From: Agriterribacter humi
GTDB taxonomy: Bacteria; Bacteroidota; Bacteroidia; Chitinophagales; Chitinophagaceae
DNA: 64,000 nt
Direction: 5' to 3'
NCBI RefSeq assembly: GCF_009192765.1
Contig: NZ_VOHQ01000009.1
Location: 169,797-233,796, forward strand
The notes below the pieces were generated by a model that searched no databases, was not told the DNA's origin, and worked only from the letters and a program-made list of their open reading frames with translations. Numbering within the stretch: position 1 is the first letter of the stretch; each line of letters starts with the position of its first letter. The position numbers were made by a program, and so were the translations under genes. Shown here in pieces: positions 28,705 to 36,747 of this stretch.

Positions 28705-30024
28705 TTAAGGAATTGCCCAATAAGCATTCTGGCTCCATCCATTATCCTTAATACTGCTGGCTGACAGCGGCCAATAGGCAGCGCCTTTTGTTACATCAGC
28801 TTCTGTAAATGCGGAAATATAGGAGGGTACTTCACCAAATCGGATCAGGTCAAACATGCGTTGTCCGGTACCCACCATAATGCGTTGTCGTTCCAGCAGG
28901 AGCGCGTCGCCGAAAGTCTCTTCAGTTAAAGCACTATAATCCTCTGTGGCGCCGTTTGCTGCTTTGATAAGCCATTCTTTGGCTTCATCAAAGCGCTGTG
29001 AGCGCCAGGCAGCCTCTGCAAACAACAAATTGATCTCCCGTACCGGCAACAGATCAACCTTACTGGCATCCTGAACGATCAGCGTAGCGCTATTGCCGGA
29101 GATATTAAACATACCGGCACGGCGGGCATCACCCTCCGGATAAATAGCATTGAATGTAGCCAGGGGCATGCTCAGGATACCGGCGCTCAACGGAGCTTCC
29201 GGAATCTCCGTGCGCCGGTCTTCGCCGATCGCCAGGCCAAAGCCAGACAAACTATCCGCCGTGCTGCTGGTAAAAGTATTGGTCAGCACATCGTAGGCGC
29301 TTTGTCCGTTGCCAAGCCACAGATGTTCCTGGGCCAGCAATGACGTCACAGCCGTTTTGTTAAACCGTACGGCTGTTAAGGCGGTACTTTCAATGCCATC
29401 ATCGTTGAGCAGCAACCAGGGCAAAAGCCGTTGCGCTTCTGTTGCCCATACGATAGACTGGGCAACCACTTCTTCGCTGGTCAGTTGAGCTCCAAAATTA
29501 TTTCGTTCGGCTGAAGGAACAGGGCCCCAGATCCGGGCCAGGTAGAAATAGGCCATGGATTTGAGGGCCAGTGCTTCGCCTCTGTATACATTATACTGGT
29601 AGGTACTGAGAACGCCTTCTTCCGCCTGCTCTACAATGTCCAGCACATCGTTGGCATCCTTAATCACATCATAGAAGTAGCCCCAGTCGGAGAGTTGGAC
29701 CAAATTTTGGTCCGTGGCTGTCAGTTGCTGGCTGGCCACTTGTTGCTGGAAAGCAACCGCCACCTTCAGGTCTCCCGCCCGTGCCTCACCATACATCATC
29801 CAGGCATAGTTGGCCAGCAGAGCCCTCCTGAGGTCTACATAGCCTCCGATCACGGACTGTTGAATACGGGGTGCAGATTGATAATAGCCTTCCTCCACCG
29901 TGCTGTTTTCCTGCTCAACGGTAAGGCTCTTACGGCAGGAACAAAGGAGCACTATTGCCAGCAGGGATATGAACTTCCAATGTTTCATCCAATGTGTCAT
30001 GTTGTTCATTTTTAACATCATCAT
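28705..30024 (-). CDS. SusD/RagB-family lipoprotein (second copy, short)
   Basis: 439-aa SusD-type lipoprotein, shorter than the ~500-aa norm. The lipoprotein signal is MKHWKFISLLAIVLLCSC; the ATG at 29988 gives the cleanest signal peptide, while the one at 30024 (used here) begins 2 bp after the SusC stop. SusD features are YRGEALALKSMAYFYLARIWGP and the C-terminal INLLFAEAAWRSQRFDEAKEW and MVGTGQRMFDLIRFGEVP. It partners the 801-aa SusC upstream. Both proteins look diverged from the other SusCD pair in the locus, so they may take a different ligand or a different piece of the same one. Confidence 0.88.
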   Translation of the reverse strand: MMMLKMNNMTHWMKHWKFISLLAIVLLCSCRKSLTVEQENSTVEEGYYQSAPRIQQSVIGGYVDLRRALLANYAWMMYGEARAGDLKVAVAFQQQVASQQLTATDQNLVQLSDWGYFYDVIKDANDVLDIVEQAEEGVLSTYQYNVYRGEALALKSMAYFYLARIWGPVPSAERNNFGAQLTSEEVVAQSIVWATEAQRLLPWLLLNDDGIESTALTAVRFNKTAVTSLLAQEHLWLGNGQSAYDVLTNTFTSSTADSLSGFGLAIGEDRRTEIPEAPLSAGILSMPLATFNAIYPEGDARRAGMFNISGNSATLIVQDASKVDLLPVREINLLFAEAAWRSQRFDEAKEWLIKAANGATEDYSALTEETFGDALLLERQRIMVGTGQRMFDLIRFGEVPSYISAFTEADVTKGAAYWPLSASSIKDNGWSQNAYWAIP

Positions 30025-30026
30025 GC

Positions 30027-32432
30027 TTAAAAAACCACTTTAATACCCAGCGCTACCGAAGCAGGCAGGGGTGTTCCTGTATACATCAGGTCATACCTGC
30101 GGCTACCCGTAATATTTTCTTCCGGGTTGATGCCGCTGTACCGGGAAAGGGTCAATAAATTGTCACCACGAACAAATATTTCCAAATCGCTTAATTCCAC
30201 TTTTTTAGATACCGAGTTCAAATGCCAGGAAACCGCAGCCCTGCTCAGGCGCACAAAACTGCCATCTTCGATGGTTCTGATCCCCTGGTAAACGCTCCGA
30301 CCGTCGGCATCTTGATTAATTAAATAGTAGGGTGTCTCCGCGTTTTTGAGGGGAAATTGGTAATTGACGCTCTCTGCATCATAGCGGCTGTTGAAAGATT
30401 CCGCTGCAATATCCGATCCCCAGGCGTAGGTGAGGGTAAAAGCTGCAGAAATATTACGATAACGCAATGTATTCGTAAACCCTCCAAAGGCCTTTGGTTC
30501 ACTATTACCGATTGTTTTTGCCTGGCTGCCTTCCCAGGCAACCAGGGAAGTGACTGCAGCACCTGAAAGCGAGCCGAGGTGGGCGAGGCTGGTAGTCTCG
30601 ATATTGTCAGGCAATTCTTTTATTTTGTTGTGGTAGAAGGCAATGTTCAGGTTGCTGGTCCAGGAAAAATGGGTGGACTGTATCCAGGCGCCATCAATGG
30701 TCACTTCAACACCCGATAACCCGAGTGTGCCGCCCGTTTCATATTTATAGTCAATCCCACTGATATTAGACAGGTATCGCTGATAGGTGAAATCGCGGTA
30801 GGTTCTATTAAAATAATCAACAGAAAGGTTGAGTACCGAACCGAGTGCAACCGTCACACCAGCATCAATCTGGGTCACGCTAATGCTTTTGGCACCGCTG
30901 AAGGCAGGATACAACTGTCCTACACCCAGGTAATTGCCGCCATAATAATCTCCATAGCCATCTAATTGTCCGCGATACACTTCCGGTCTGCTCAACACGC
31001 CCGTTTTCCCGATGCCGGCATTGAGTTTTACAGGTATGTTGAGGCTGTTTTTCAAATCATAATGGATACCCAGCGCAGGATACCAGGCCCATTTCTGGTC
31101 GTATAAGGAGCTGCCGTCTGCACGAACCACCATGTTGACATCCAGGTCTTTTTTGTACTTAAACTTCCAGGTTCCGTAAAAGGATAAGAGCTTTTCGGTA
31201 TTATGATTGGATAATGCGATCGTTTGACTGGCATTGTAGCCTGTCACCACTTTTACAAAGTCCGATCCACCGTTTTCCATACTGCGTTGTCCGTTCACGG
31301 AGGTGAGCCGGTCATCTGTATTTCTGAACTCGTTGCCGAGCGTCATATCCATTTGCAGCGCATCGGAAAATTCATGCAAATAGTTTGCAGAAGTATTCCA
31401 TGTGATCAACTGTCTTTTATAGGCGGCACTGGACGCATAAATATCACCGTCCAGCAGGTTGGAGGGAATATATACATCACGGCTGGCGCCTTCATAAGAG
31501 AGGCCTGCAACTGAGCGGATGGTAATGCCGTGCCCGGCTATGTAGGCCAGCGCCATAGAGGACACGAGCCCGATATTCCGGTTCTTATCCATAAAGAACG
31601 CTTCATCGCCAACAACGGGCAGGGTCAAATCACGGCTGTATTCTCCTTCATAACGCCCGTTCCGGCTGGCGAGCGCCATATTATTATAGAAATGAGCGGA
31701 GAGGCGGTCGGTAATATTATATTTCGCATTCAGAAATAAGGATTGGCGCCCAAATCCGGAACCCCTGATAATACCTTTATCCTGGTGATTGGAAAGCCCA
31801 AACAGGTAGGAGCCGTAACTACCCGCGCCATCCACGATCAATGCCTGATCGTGCACCATGCCGCCGTCACCATATACGGCTCTGCGGCCCATTGTGTTAA
31901 AGTTGTAGAAGGCATCCCTCCTGTAGTCCATGTTTTGCAGAAAATTGACCCCCGCATAAGCACTACCCCGAACATGAATAGACCCGGGCTGCCCTTCCTT
32001 CATAATAATATTCAAGGCTCCATTAGGGGCCTGCACACCATAAGCGGCGAGGCGGTCAATATCTTTAATTACATCAATGCGTTCGATTTGTTCGGGAGAA
32101 AAATAAGTGAGGGGGTTGATGCCTGTTACATTGGAGGGACTGGCCACCATAGGAACGCCGTTGATGAGAATGAGGGGCATGGTAGATTGATCAGTTGGAT
32201 CAAGGCTTATTCCCCGAACATTAAGCGTGGATTGAGCGCCAGCCGTACCCGACCAGCTTTTTACCCTTAACCCGGCTATGCTTCCCTGTAAAATGTTCTC
32301 CAGCCCGCTTCGATTGGACAAGATCATACTATCTACCCTCAGAGAATCCTGAGCCCATAAACTCATCGCGATACCAAAAGACACGAAAAGAAAAAATAAG
32401 GTTTTCCCAGCAGGTTTTGGTAATAATTCCAT
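30027..32432 (-). CDS. SusC/RagA-like TonB-linked transporter lacking the N-terminal regulatory-like domain
   Basis: 801-aa outer-membrane transporter, about 200 residues shorter than the neighbouring SusC. After the signal peptide (ending WAQ near 28) it goes almost directly into the plug (about 40-150), with ENILQGSIAGLRVKSWSG, LNVRGISLDP, PLILINGVPM and IDVIKDIDRLAAYGVQAPNG. The carboxypeptidase-regulatory-like domain common in SusC is missing. The barrel follows and ends VALGIKVVF. It is the first gene of the SusCD transcription unit, downstream of a palindrome-rich control region. Its SusD partner starts 2 bp after the stop. Confidence 0.88.
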   Translation of the reverse strand: MELLPKPAGKTLFFLFVSFGIAMSLWAQDSLRVDSMILSNRSGLENILQGSIAGLRVKSWSGTAGAQSTLNVRGISLDPTDQSTMPLILINGVPMVASPSNVTGINPLTYFSPEQIERIDVIKDIDRLAAYGVQAPNGALNIIMKEGQPGSIHVRGSAYAGVNFLQNMDYRRDAFYNFNTMGRRAVYGDGGMVHDQALIVDGAGSYGSYLFGLSNHQDKGIIRGSGFGRQSLFLNAKYNITDRLSAHFYNNMALASRNGRYEGEYSRDLTLPVVGDEAFFMDKNRNIGLVSSMALAYIAGHGITIRSVAGLSYEGASRDVYIPSNLLDGDIYASSAAYKRQLITWNTSANYLHEFSDALQMDMTLGNEFRNTDDRLTSVNGQRSMENGGSDFVKVVTGYNASQTIALSNHNTEKLLSFYGTWKFKYKKDLDVNMVVRADGSSLYDQKWAWYPALGIHYDLKNSLNIPVKLNAGIGKTGVLSRPEVYRGQLDGYGDYYGGNYLGVGQLYPAFSGAKSISVTQIDAGVTVALGSVLNLSVDYFNRTYRDFTYQRYLSNISGIDYKYETGGTLGLSGVEVTIDGAWIQSTHFSWTSNLNIAFYHNKIKELPDNIETTSLAHLGSLSGAAVTSLVAWEGSQAKTIGNSEPKAFGGFTNTLRYRNISAAFTLTYAWGSDIAAESFNSRYDAESVNYQFPLKNAETPYYLINQDADGRSVYQGIRTIEDGSFVRLSRAAVSWHLNSVSKKVELSDLEIFVRGDNLLTLSRYSGINPEENITGSRRYDLMYTGTPLPASVALGIKVVF

Positions 32433-32531
32433 AATTATTATTTCTATGTTTACTTAATCTTTGGTACGTCCCTGCATCAACTGTTCGTGAACAAAGCTGA
32501 AGAAGAACTCATTATGCAGTTTCTGAATTAT

Positions 32532-32564
32532 TTAGTAATAATAAACAAAGTTTACTATTACTAA
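32532..32564. promoter_or_regulatory. 33-bp near-perfect palindrome, candidate operator
   Basis: Left arm TTAGTAATAATAAAC and right arm GTTTACTATTACTAA are inverted copies with a single mismatch, around a central AAA. It lies about 100 bp before the SusC start and overlaps the -7-like TAAACTTTG. The symmetry suggests a dimeric repressor or activator site. Confidence 0.6.
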
Positions 32565-32649
32565 CTATTCTTACATTAAAAAGTTATCCACAAAATTTGT
32601 TAATTTGCTCAACTGCCCTTACTAAGCATTATTGATAGTTTAGCAATTT

Positions 32650-32664
32650 TAAACTTTGTTTATT
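32650..32664. promoter_or_regulatory. Second copy of the operator core (TAAACTTTGTTTATT)
   Basis: Perfect inverted match of 15 bases to 32540-32554, with 95 bp between them. It could be a second operator supporting DNA looping. Confidence 0.5.
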
Positions 32665-32684
32665 AACGATATATTTTGTTAAGA

Positions 32685-32705
32685 TTAAGCTTTTGTAAAG
32701 CTTAA
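32685..32705. promoter_or_regulatory. 21-bp perfect palindrome TTAAGCTTT-TGT-AAAGCTTAA
   Basis: Nine-base arms with no mismatch around TGT. There is no T-tract immediately beyond either arm to suggest a terminator. Candidate protein-binding site, distinct in sequence from the other palindrome. Confidence 0.5.
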
Positions 32706-32834
32706 GTTTCTGGAGTATAATTTTGTAGGAGCAGCGGATAGTCCTTTTTCTTCAGACATTTTATTTTGTGTTTCAAACAGTTAGATAAGCGATTGTTCGG
32801 GTTGTGCACCGGCAGAACTACCCTGAAAATAAAA

Positions 32835-32943
32835 TATATCGCCAGAAAAAAAAATTTGTAGTATCTCATTACACCTCGCTGAGGCTGTATTGCGTCTTTC
32901 TCCTGCCTGCAATACCAGTGCAGTAAAAGGCTCCGGCGATATA
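32835..32943. repeat. Nested inverted repeat, possible structured RNA or small MITE-like element
   Basis: The ends TATATCGCC (32835-32843) and GGCGATATA (32935-32943) are perfect inverted repeats. Inside, GTATTGC (32887-32893) and GCAATAC (32909-32915) form a second stem, and CCTCGCTGAGG (32874-32884) a small third. The 109-bp unit could fold as a branched RNA or cruciform. I recognise no known riboswitch. Confidence 0.45.
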
Positions 32944-33063
32944 AAATTTAAATACTTACACAAAAAAATTATCCAATTTCTCTGGGGTTTCCTATCCACC
33001 CGCTGCAACCCCGGGGGGCAAAATTGGCATTAGCGATGTTATAATATTAATTACAATTACCGG

Positions 33064-34428
33064 TCACCCTCTCAAATGATAGGCTTTAGGCTGCACAAAA
33101 GCACGTATGCCATGGTAAGACAATGTTGAACCCAGTCCTGAATTTTTACGTCCCGACCAGGGAAGTCCCGCACTTACCCTGTCGCAACAGTTCCAGTAAA
33201 CGGTGCCTGTGTTCATTTGCTTCATCACTGCTTCAGCCCGCTCAAAACTTTTAGAATATACTGCGGCAGTTAATCCGTAAGGCGTATCCCTCATTAATTC
33301 AGACGCTTCCTTATCATCCTTTACCTTTTGAATACCTATAACCGGCCCAAAAGATTCCTCTGTCATTAATTTCATTTTATGACTTACATCCACCACCACT
33401 GTTGGTGGGAAAAAATACCCTTTTCCACCGGCAGAATTTCCGCCCAGCAGCACTCTAGCACCATTGGCTTTTGCATCCGCTAACTGCTGATTAAGAAAAG
33501 CTACCTGTTCTTTTCTGCTCAACGGACCTATCTCCGTTTTTTTATCAAGCGGGTCTCCAATCACTAGTTTTTTCGCATTTGCAACAAAAGCATCTACGAA
33601 CTTATTATAAATTTTTTCCTGTACATATATCCTTTCCACAGCGCAGCAACTCTGCCCATTATTATATACGGCTCCTTCCAATGCTGCTGCAGCTACAGCT
33701 TCTACATCTTCCACATCATCCATCACATATAAAGGGTCCTTACCACCCAGCTCTAACTGAACGGGAACCAATTGGGAAGCGGTATGCTCAGCTATATACT
33801 TTCCGGTACGGTAACTGCCTGTAAAAAAATAGCCATGTAATGGCAGTTCGAGTAATGCCTGCCCTGCAGGGCCTTTGCCGATTATTACCTGGAAAACATT
33901 TTCGGGTATGCCCGACCGGTATAGAAGCTGTTGTATATGCAAACCTGTTAACACAGCATATTCAGATGGTTTATACAGCACAGCATTCCCACCAATAAGT
34001 GCGGGCACAAATACGTTTACACCTACAAGATAGGGATAGTTCCATGCAGAAATATTGGCAATAACCCCCAAAGGTTCATACACGATCTTTTCCCTTGTAG
34101 CATCTTCTTCAGTAATCCATTCTTCGGCCAACCATTTGGCGGAATTTTTTATAAAATATTCTAATCTTTTCCGGGCCCCGTTCAGTTCATTATACGATTG
34201 CTGGAGCGGCTTACCCACCTCCATAGTAAGCGTTTCCGCCAGTTTTTCTTTTTCAGTATCTAAGAGTGCATAAAATTTTTCGATGCATGCAATTCTTTTT
34301 TCCAAAGGCACTGCAGCCCATTCAGACTGGCCATCTTTCACCAATTGAAATTTTTTTGCAATCGCTTCGGGTGAGTCTTCTGCTATTTCCTGTATCACTT
34401 CTTCAGTAGCGGGGTTAATGATCTGCAT
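33064..34428 (-). CDS. NAD(P)-dependent aldehyde dehydrogenase
   Basis: 454-aa aldehyde dehydrogenase. Catalytic Cys261 sits in NNGQSCCAVER, the general-base Glu226 in LELGGKDP, and Asn130 in SAWNYPY. The C-terminal NCCDRVSAGLPWSGRKNSGLG is near the succinate-semialdehyde/gamma-glutamyl-aldehyde dehydrogenase branch. In the neighbouring gene set I infer oxidation of the gamma-glutamyl-acetaldehyde amide to gamma-glutamylglycine. It is separated from the hydrolase gene by 262 bp of repeat words, so it may have its own promoter. Other aldehydes cannot be excluded. Confidence 0.87.
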   Translation of the reverse strand: MQIINPATEEVIQEIAEDSPEAIAKKFQLVKDGQSEWAAVPLEKRIACIEKFYALLDTEKEKLAETLTMEVGKPLQQSYNELNGARKRLEYFIKNSAKWLAEEWITEEDATREKIVYEPLGVIANISAWNYPYLVGVNVFVPALIGGNAVLYKPSEYAVLTGLHIQQLLYRSGIPENVFQVIIGKGPAGQALLELPLHGYFFTGSYRTGKYIAEHTASQLVPVQLELGGKDPLYVMDDVEDVEAVAAAALEGAVYNNGQSCCAVERIYVQEKIYNKFVDAFVANAKKLVIGDPLDKKTEIGPLSRKEQVAFLNQQLADAKANGARVLLGGNSAGGKGYFFPPTVVVDVSHKMKLMTEESFGPVIGIQKVKDDKEASELMRDTPYGLTAAVYSKSFERAEAVMKQMNTGTVYWNCCDRVSAGLPWSGRKNSGLGSTLSYHGIRAFVQPKAYHLRG

Positions 34429-34463
34429 ATGAGTTTTTTTTAAGGTGGAGGGTGTAAGGCGTA

Positions 34464-34686
34464 GGGTAGAAACGGATGTTGCAGGTTGCAGGTTGCAGGG
34501 TACAGAATTTCGGGTTCAAACTGGTGCGGTTTTCAATTTTTCAACTCCCGTTTTTCACTTTTCACCGCGTGAAATGATAAATGTGAAACATCTCACCTTT
34601 CACTTCTCACCTCCACATTTCACTATTCACCGCTCACCATTCACTACTCACCTCTTCTCCTAACTTATAACCTGCAACTTGTAACA
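34464..34686. repeat. Intergenic word repeats (TTGCAGG units and TTCACTTCTCACC units)
   Basis: Between the aldehyde dehydrogenase and hydrolase genes. 34479-34500 has tandem GTTGCAGGTTGCAGG; 34551-34655 has CACTTCTCACC/TTCACTATTCACC units like those at 23826-23944; 34667-34686 has CCTGCAACTTGTAACAC. Sequence without coding potential. Confidence 0.6.
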
Positions 34687-34690
34687 CTTT

Positions 34691-35395
34691 TTACTTCTTA
34701 CCGCTTGCCTCTATAAACGCTTCCCTGATATTTTTTACAAAGTTACTGTCCTGATCATTCATTCGCTCAGGATGCCATTGCACAAGACATAAGAAAGAAG
34801 CCCCATCCGGATTTTTCCTTTCCAATGCTTCTGCTATGCCATCGGGCGACAAAGCCGAAACAATGAGTCCGTTGCCAATTGCATCGGCGCTCTGGTGGTG
34901 ATTGCTATTTATCTGCGCTGCTTCATGACCAGTGATCTGGTGCAGCCATGAAGCCGGATCTACCTGTATGGAATGATAACGGTCTGTATCATCGGGCAGC
35001 TTGGAATGATTGAATTTGCCCCAGCGGGGAATATCAGGAATAAGCGTACCTCCAAAAAATACATTGGCGATCTGCAATCCCCTGCAAATACCCAGCACCG
35101 GAACAGCATTGCCTTCAGTGTATTCCAGTATTCGCCATTCAAATTCATCCCTTGCTTCACTTATATCATCTTTATAACAATATTCATACAGATCCGGACG
35201 ATTGTAAAAACGCGGATGCACATCCTCACCTCCTGTAAGCACAACGCCATCACATGCTTTAATATCATCCAGGTTATTTCGGGCAGCGCTAAGCTGTACT
35301 ACTTCCACATTATGGCCATGCGCCAGTATCCAGTTGCTGTAGTTGGCATATTTACTGCAGTCTGTAACCCCTATAATCAATTTTGAATCCTGCAT
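34691..35395 (-). CDS. Class I glutamine amidotransferase-like gamma-glutamyl hydrolase (peptidase C26, PuuD-like)
   Basis: 234-aa cytoplasmic hydrolase of gamma-glutamyl amide bonds. The nucleophile elbow is LGICRGLQ with Cys104, and the His208/Glu210 pair is in VQWHPER. GGEDVHPRFY is the usual C26 motif. The ATG overlaps the alcohol dehydrogenase stop as TAATG, so translation is coupled. Given glutamine synthetase homologue, alcohol and aldehyde dehydrogenases alongside, I infer release of glutamate from gamma-glutamylglycine at the end of an ethanolamine pathway. PuuD-type action on gamma-glutamyl-GABA is the main alternative. Confidence 0.87.
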   Translation of the reverse strand: MQDSKLIIGVTDCSKYANYSNWILAHGHNVEVVQLSAARNNLDDIKACDGVVLTGGEDVHPRFYNRPDLYEYCYKDDISEARDEFEWRILEYTEGNAVPVLGICRGLQIANVFFGGTLIPDIPRWGKFNHSKLPDDTDRYHSIQVDPASWLHQITGHEAAQINSNHHQSADAIGNGLIVSALSPDGIAEALERKNPDGASFLCLVQWHPERMNDQDSNFVKNIREAFIEASGKK

Positions 35396-36543
35396 TACAA
35401 TGCTTTTAAATATAACTGCTTAAAATCTTCCCTGGATACCGGCTTTGGATTATTGGGATGAGCAAAGTCGGCAAATGCCAGGTCGGCCAGGGTTTCTATA
35501 TGCTCTTCTTTTACGCCAATATCGCGCAGATGGTGGGGTATTTTAATTTTTGTATTCAAATCAAATAAATACTGCACCACCGCTTCGCCGGTTTCTTTTG
35601 GCAATTCAAGGGTACGGGCTATACGGCGAAATTTATCCTCAAACCCCGCGATATTGAATTCCATGCCGTAGGGAATATTAACCGCATTGGCCAACCCATG
35701 GTGCGTATCCAATAAAGAGGAGAGCGGATGTGCGAGTGAATGCACTACACCCAAGCCTTTCTGAAAAGCGATAGCGCCCATCATGGAGCCCAGCAGCATT
35801 TTACTTCTTGCTTCAAGGTCGGGTTTATTGACAGCCCGTTCAAGCGATTCATGAATGAGTTTCATCCCTTCCAGCGCTATACCATCGCATAAGGGATGAT
35901 AATTTTTTGCCAGTAAAGCTTCCATATTATGGGTTAAAGCATCCATGCCGGTAGCCGCCGTAATAGGGCCGGGGATATCCATCGTCAATAAAGGATCTGC
36001 AAAAACGATCCTGGCCATCAGTTTGGGAGAGAATAAAATTTTCTTCTGATGGGTATCGTCATCAGAAATGATAGCGCTGCGGCCCACTTCACTGCCTGTT
36101 CCCGAAGTAGTGGGCACCGTTATAAAATGCGGCACATCATTGGTAACGTACACATCGCCGCCAATCAAATCATCGTATTTAAAAAGATCTTCGCGGTGAT
36201 GAACGCGTAAAACAATCGCCCTGGCCACATCGAGCCCCGCGCCCCCGCCAATGCCTATAATACTGTCTCTGCCGGTATTGTCCCAAACTTCCGTACCCTT
36301 ATATACATCGGATTTTACGGGGTTTTTATGAATATCCGAAAATACTTCAACCGCTATACTGTGCTTACGCAAATCTTCAACGATATTTTTAAAGAAAGGC
36401 AGTTGCGCTACATTGGGGTCGGTAACAATTAAAGGCGCTTTTAAATTATTTGTTTTTAAATAAGCCGGAAGCTCCTTAACCACGTTCGCGCCAAAACGTA
36501 TAGTGGTAGGAAAATTAAACTGATGGATTTTTTCGAATGACAT
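35395..36543 (-). CDS. Iron-containing alcohol dehydrogenase
   Basis: Group III (Fe-type) alcohol dehydrogenase, 382 aa from the Met of MSFEKIHQFN (36543); the longer frame to 36615 reads through repeat words and is rejected. The NAD loop IGIGGGAGLDVAR, TVPTTSGTGSEVGR and the metal-site histidines in THNMEALL, VHSLAHPLS and DTHHGLANA are present. In this operon it should oxidise the hydroxyl of gamma-glutamylethanolamide. Presence of an alcohol dehydrogenase in place of a PuuB-type amine oxidase argues for an amino-alcohol substrate. Its stop overlaps the hydrolase start. Confidence 0.9.
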   Translation of the reverse strand: MSFEKIHQFNFPTTIRFGANVVKELPAYLKTNNLKAPLIVTDPNVAQLPFFKNIVEDLRKHSIAVEVFSDIHKNPVKSDVYKGTEVWDNTGRDSIIGIGGGAGLDVARAIVLRVHHREDLFKYDDLIGGDVYVTNDVPHFITVPTTSGTGSEVGRSAIISDDDTHQKKILFSPKLMARIVFADPLLTMDIPGPITAATGMDALTHNMEALLAKNYHPLCDGIALEGMKLIHESLERAVNKPDLEARSKMLLGSMMGAIAFQKGLGVVHSLAHPLSSLLDTHHGLANAVNIPYGMEFNIAGFEDKFRRIARTLELPKETGEAVVQYLFDLNTKIKIPHHLRDIGVKEEHIETLADLAFADFAHPNNPKPVSREDFKQLYLKAL

Positions 36544-36700
36544 ATATCCAATTTGAAATTTGAGATTTAAAATTTGAGTTTGTGAACCGGATAAAACCGG
36601 CAGGCATAAACGCACTAATACACGGAATTACACAAAGAGCTTTTTAAACAGTTTCTCACCGCGGGTGCAACAAATTTCCCTGAAACCTGGAACCTGTAGC
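36544..36700. repeat. Repeat words upstream of the alcohol dehydrogenase gene
   Basis: 36547-36582 has ATTTGAAATTTGAGATTT units (like 2848-2935) and 36678-36696 has CTGAAACCTGGAACCTG units (like 63845-63870). Together they fill most of the 204-bp gap to the glutamine synthetase homologue. Confidence 0.5.
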
Positions 36701-36747
36701 TACTTACCCTTTATCACTTTTCTTCCTTACATCCTATCCCTTCTTTC

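Larger units (their letters stand above)
32433..33063. promoter_or_regulatory. Palindrome-rich control region upstream of the SusCD locus
   Basis: A 631-bp gap without a credible gene between the SusC gene and the aldehyde dehydrogenase gene. It holds a 33-bp near palindrome (32532-32564), an inverted 15-bp copy of its core (32650-32664), a perfect 21-bp palindrome (32685-32705), a DnaA-box-like TTATCCACA (32584-32592) and a nested inverted repeat (32835-32943). No exact TAnnTTTG is found; the closest -7 match on the minus strand is TAAACTTTG inside the first palindrome. A 75-codon frame at 32781-33008 overlaps the nested repeat and is unlikely to be coding. Confidence 0.6.

Noticed and set aside
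32584..32592. Perfect DnaA box TTATCCACA as a possible replication origin
   Set aside because: Only one box was found, with no cluster of boxes, dnaA or typical origin genes near; chance occurrence in AT-rich DNA is likely.
32781..33008. 75-codon minus-strand frame upstream of the SusC gene
   Set aside because: It runs through the nested inverted repeat and has no recognisable domain or signal peptide.
36544..36615. 24-residue N-terminal extension of the iron alcohol dehydrogenase
   Set aside because: Encoded by ATTTGAAATTTGAGATTT repeat words; the conserved protein starts at 36543.
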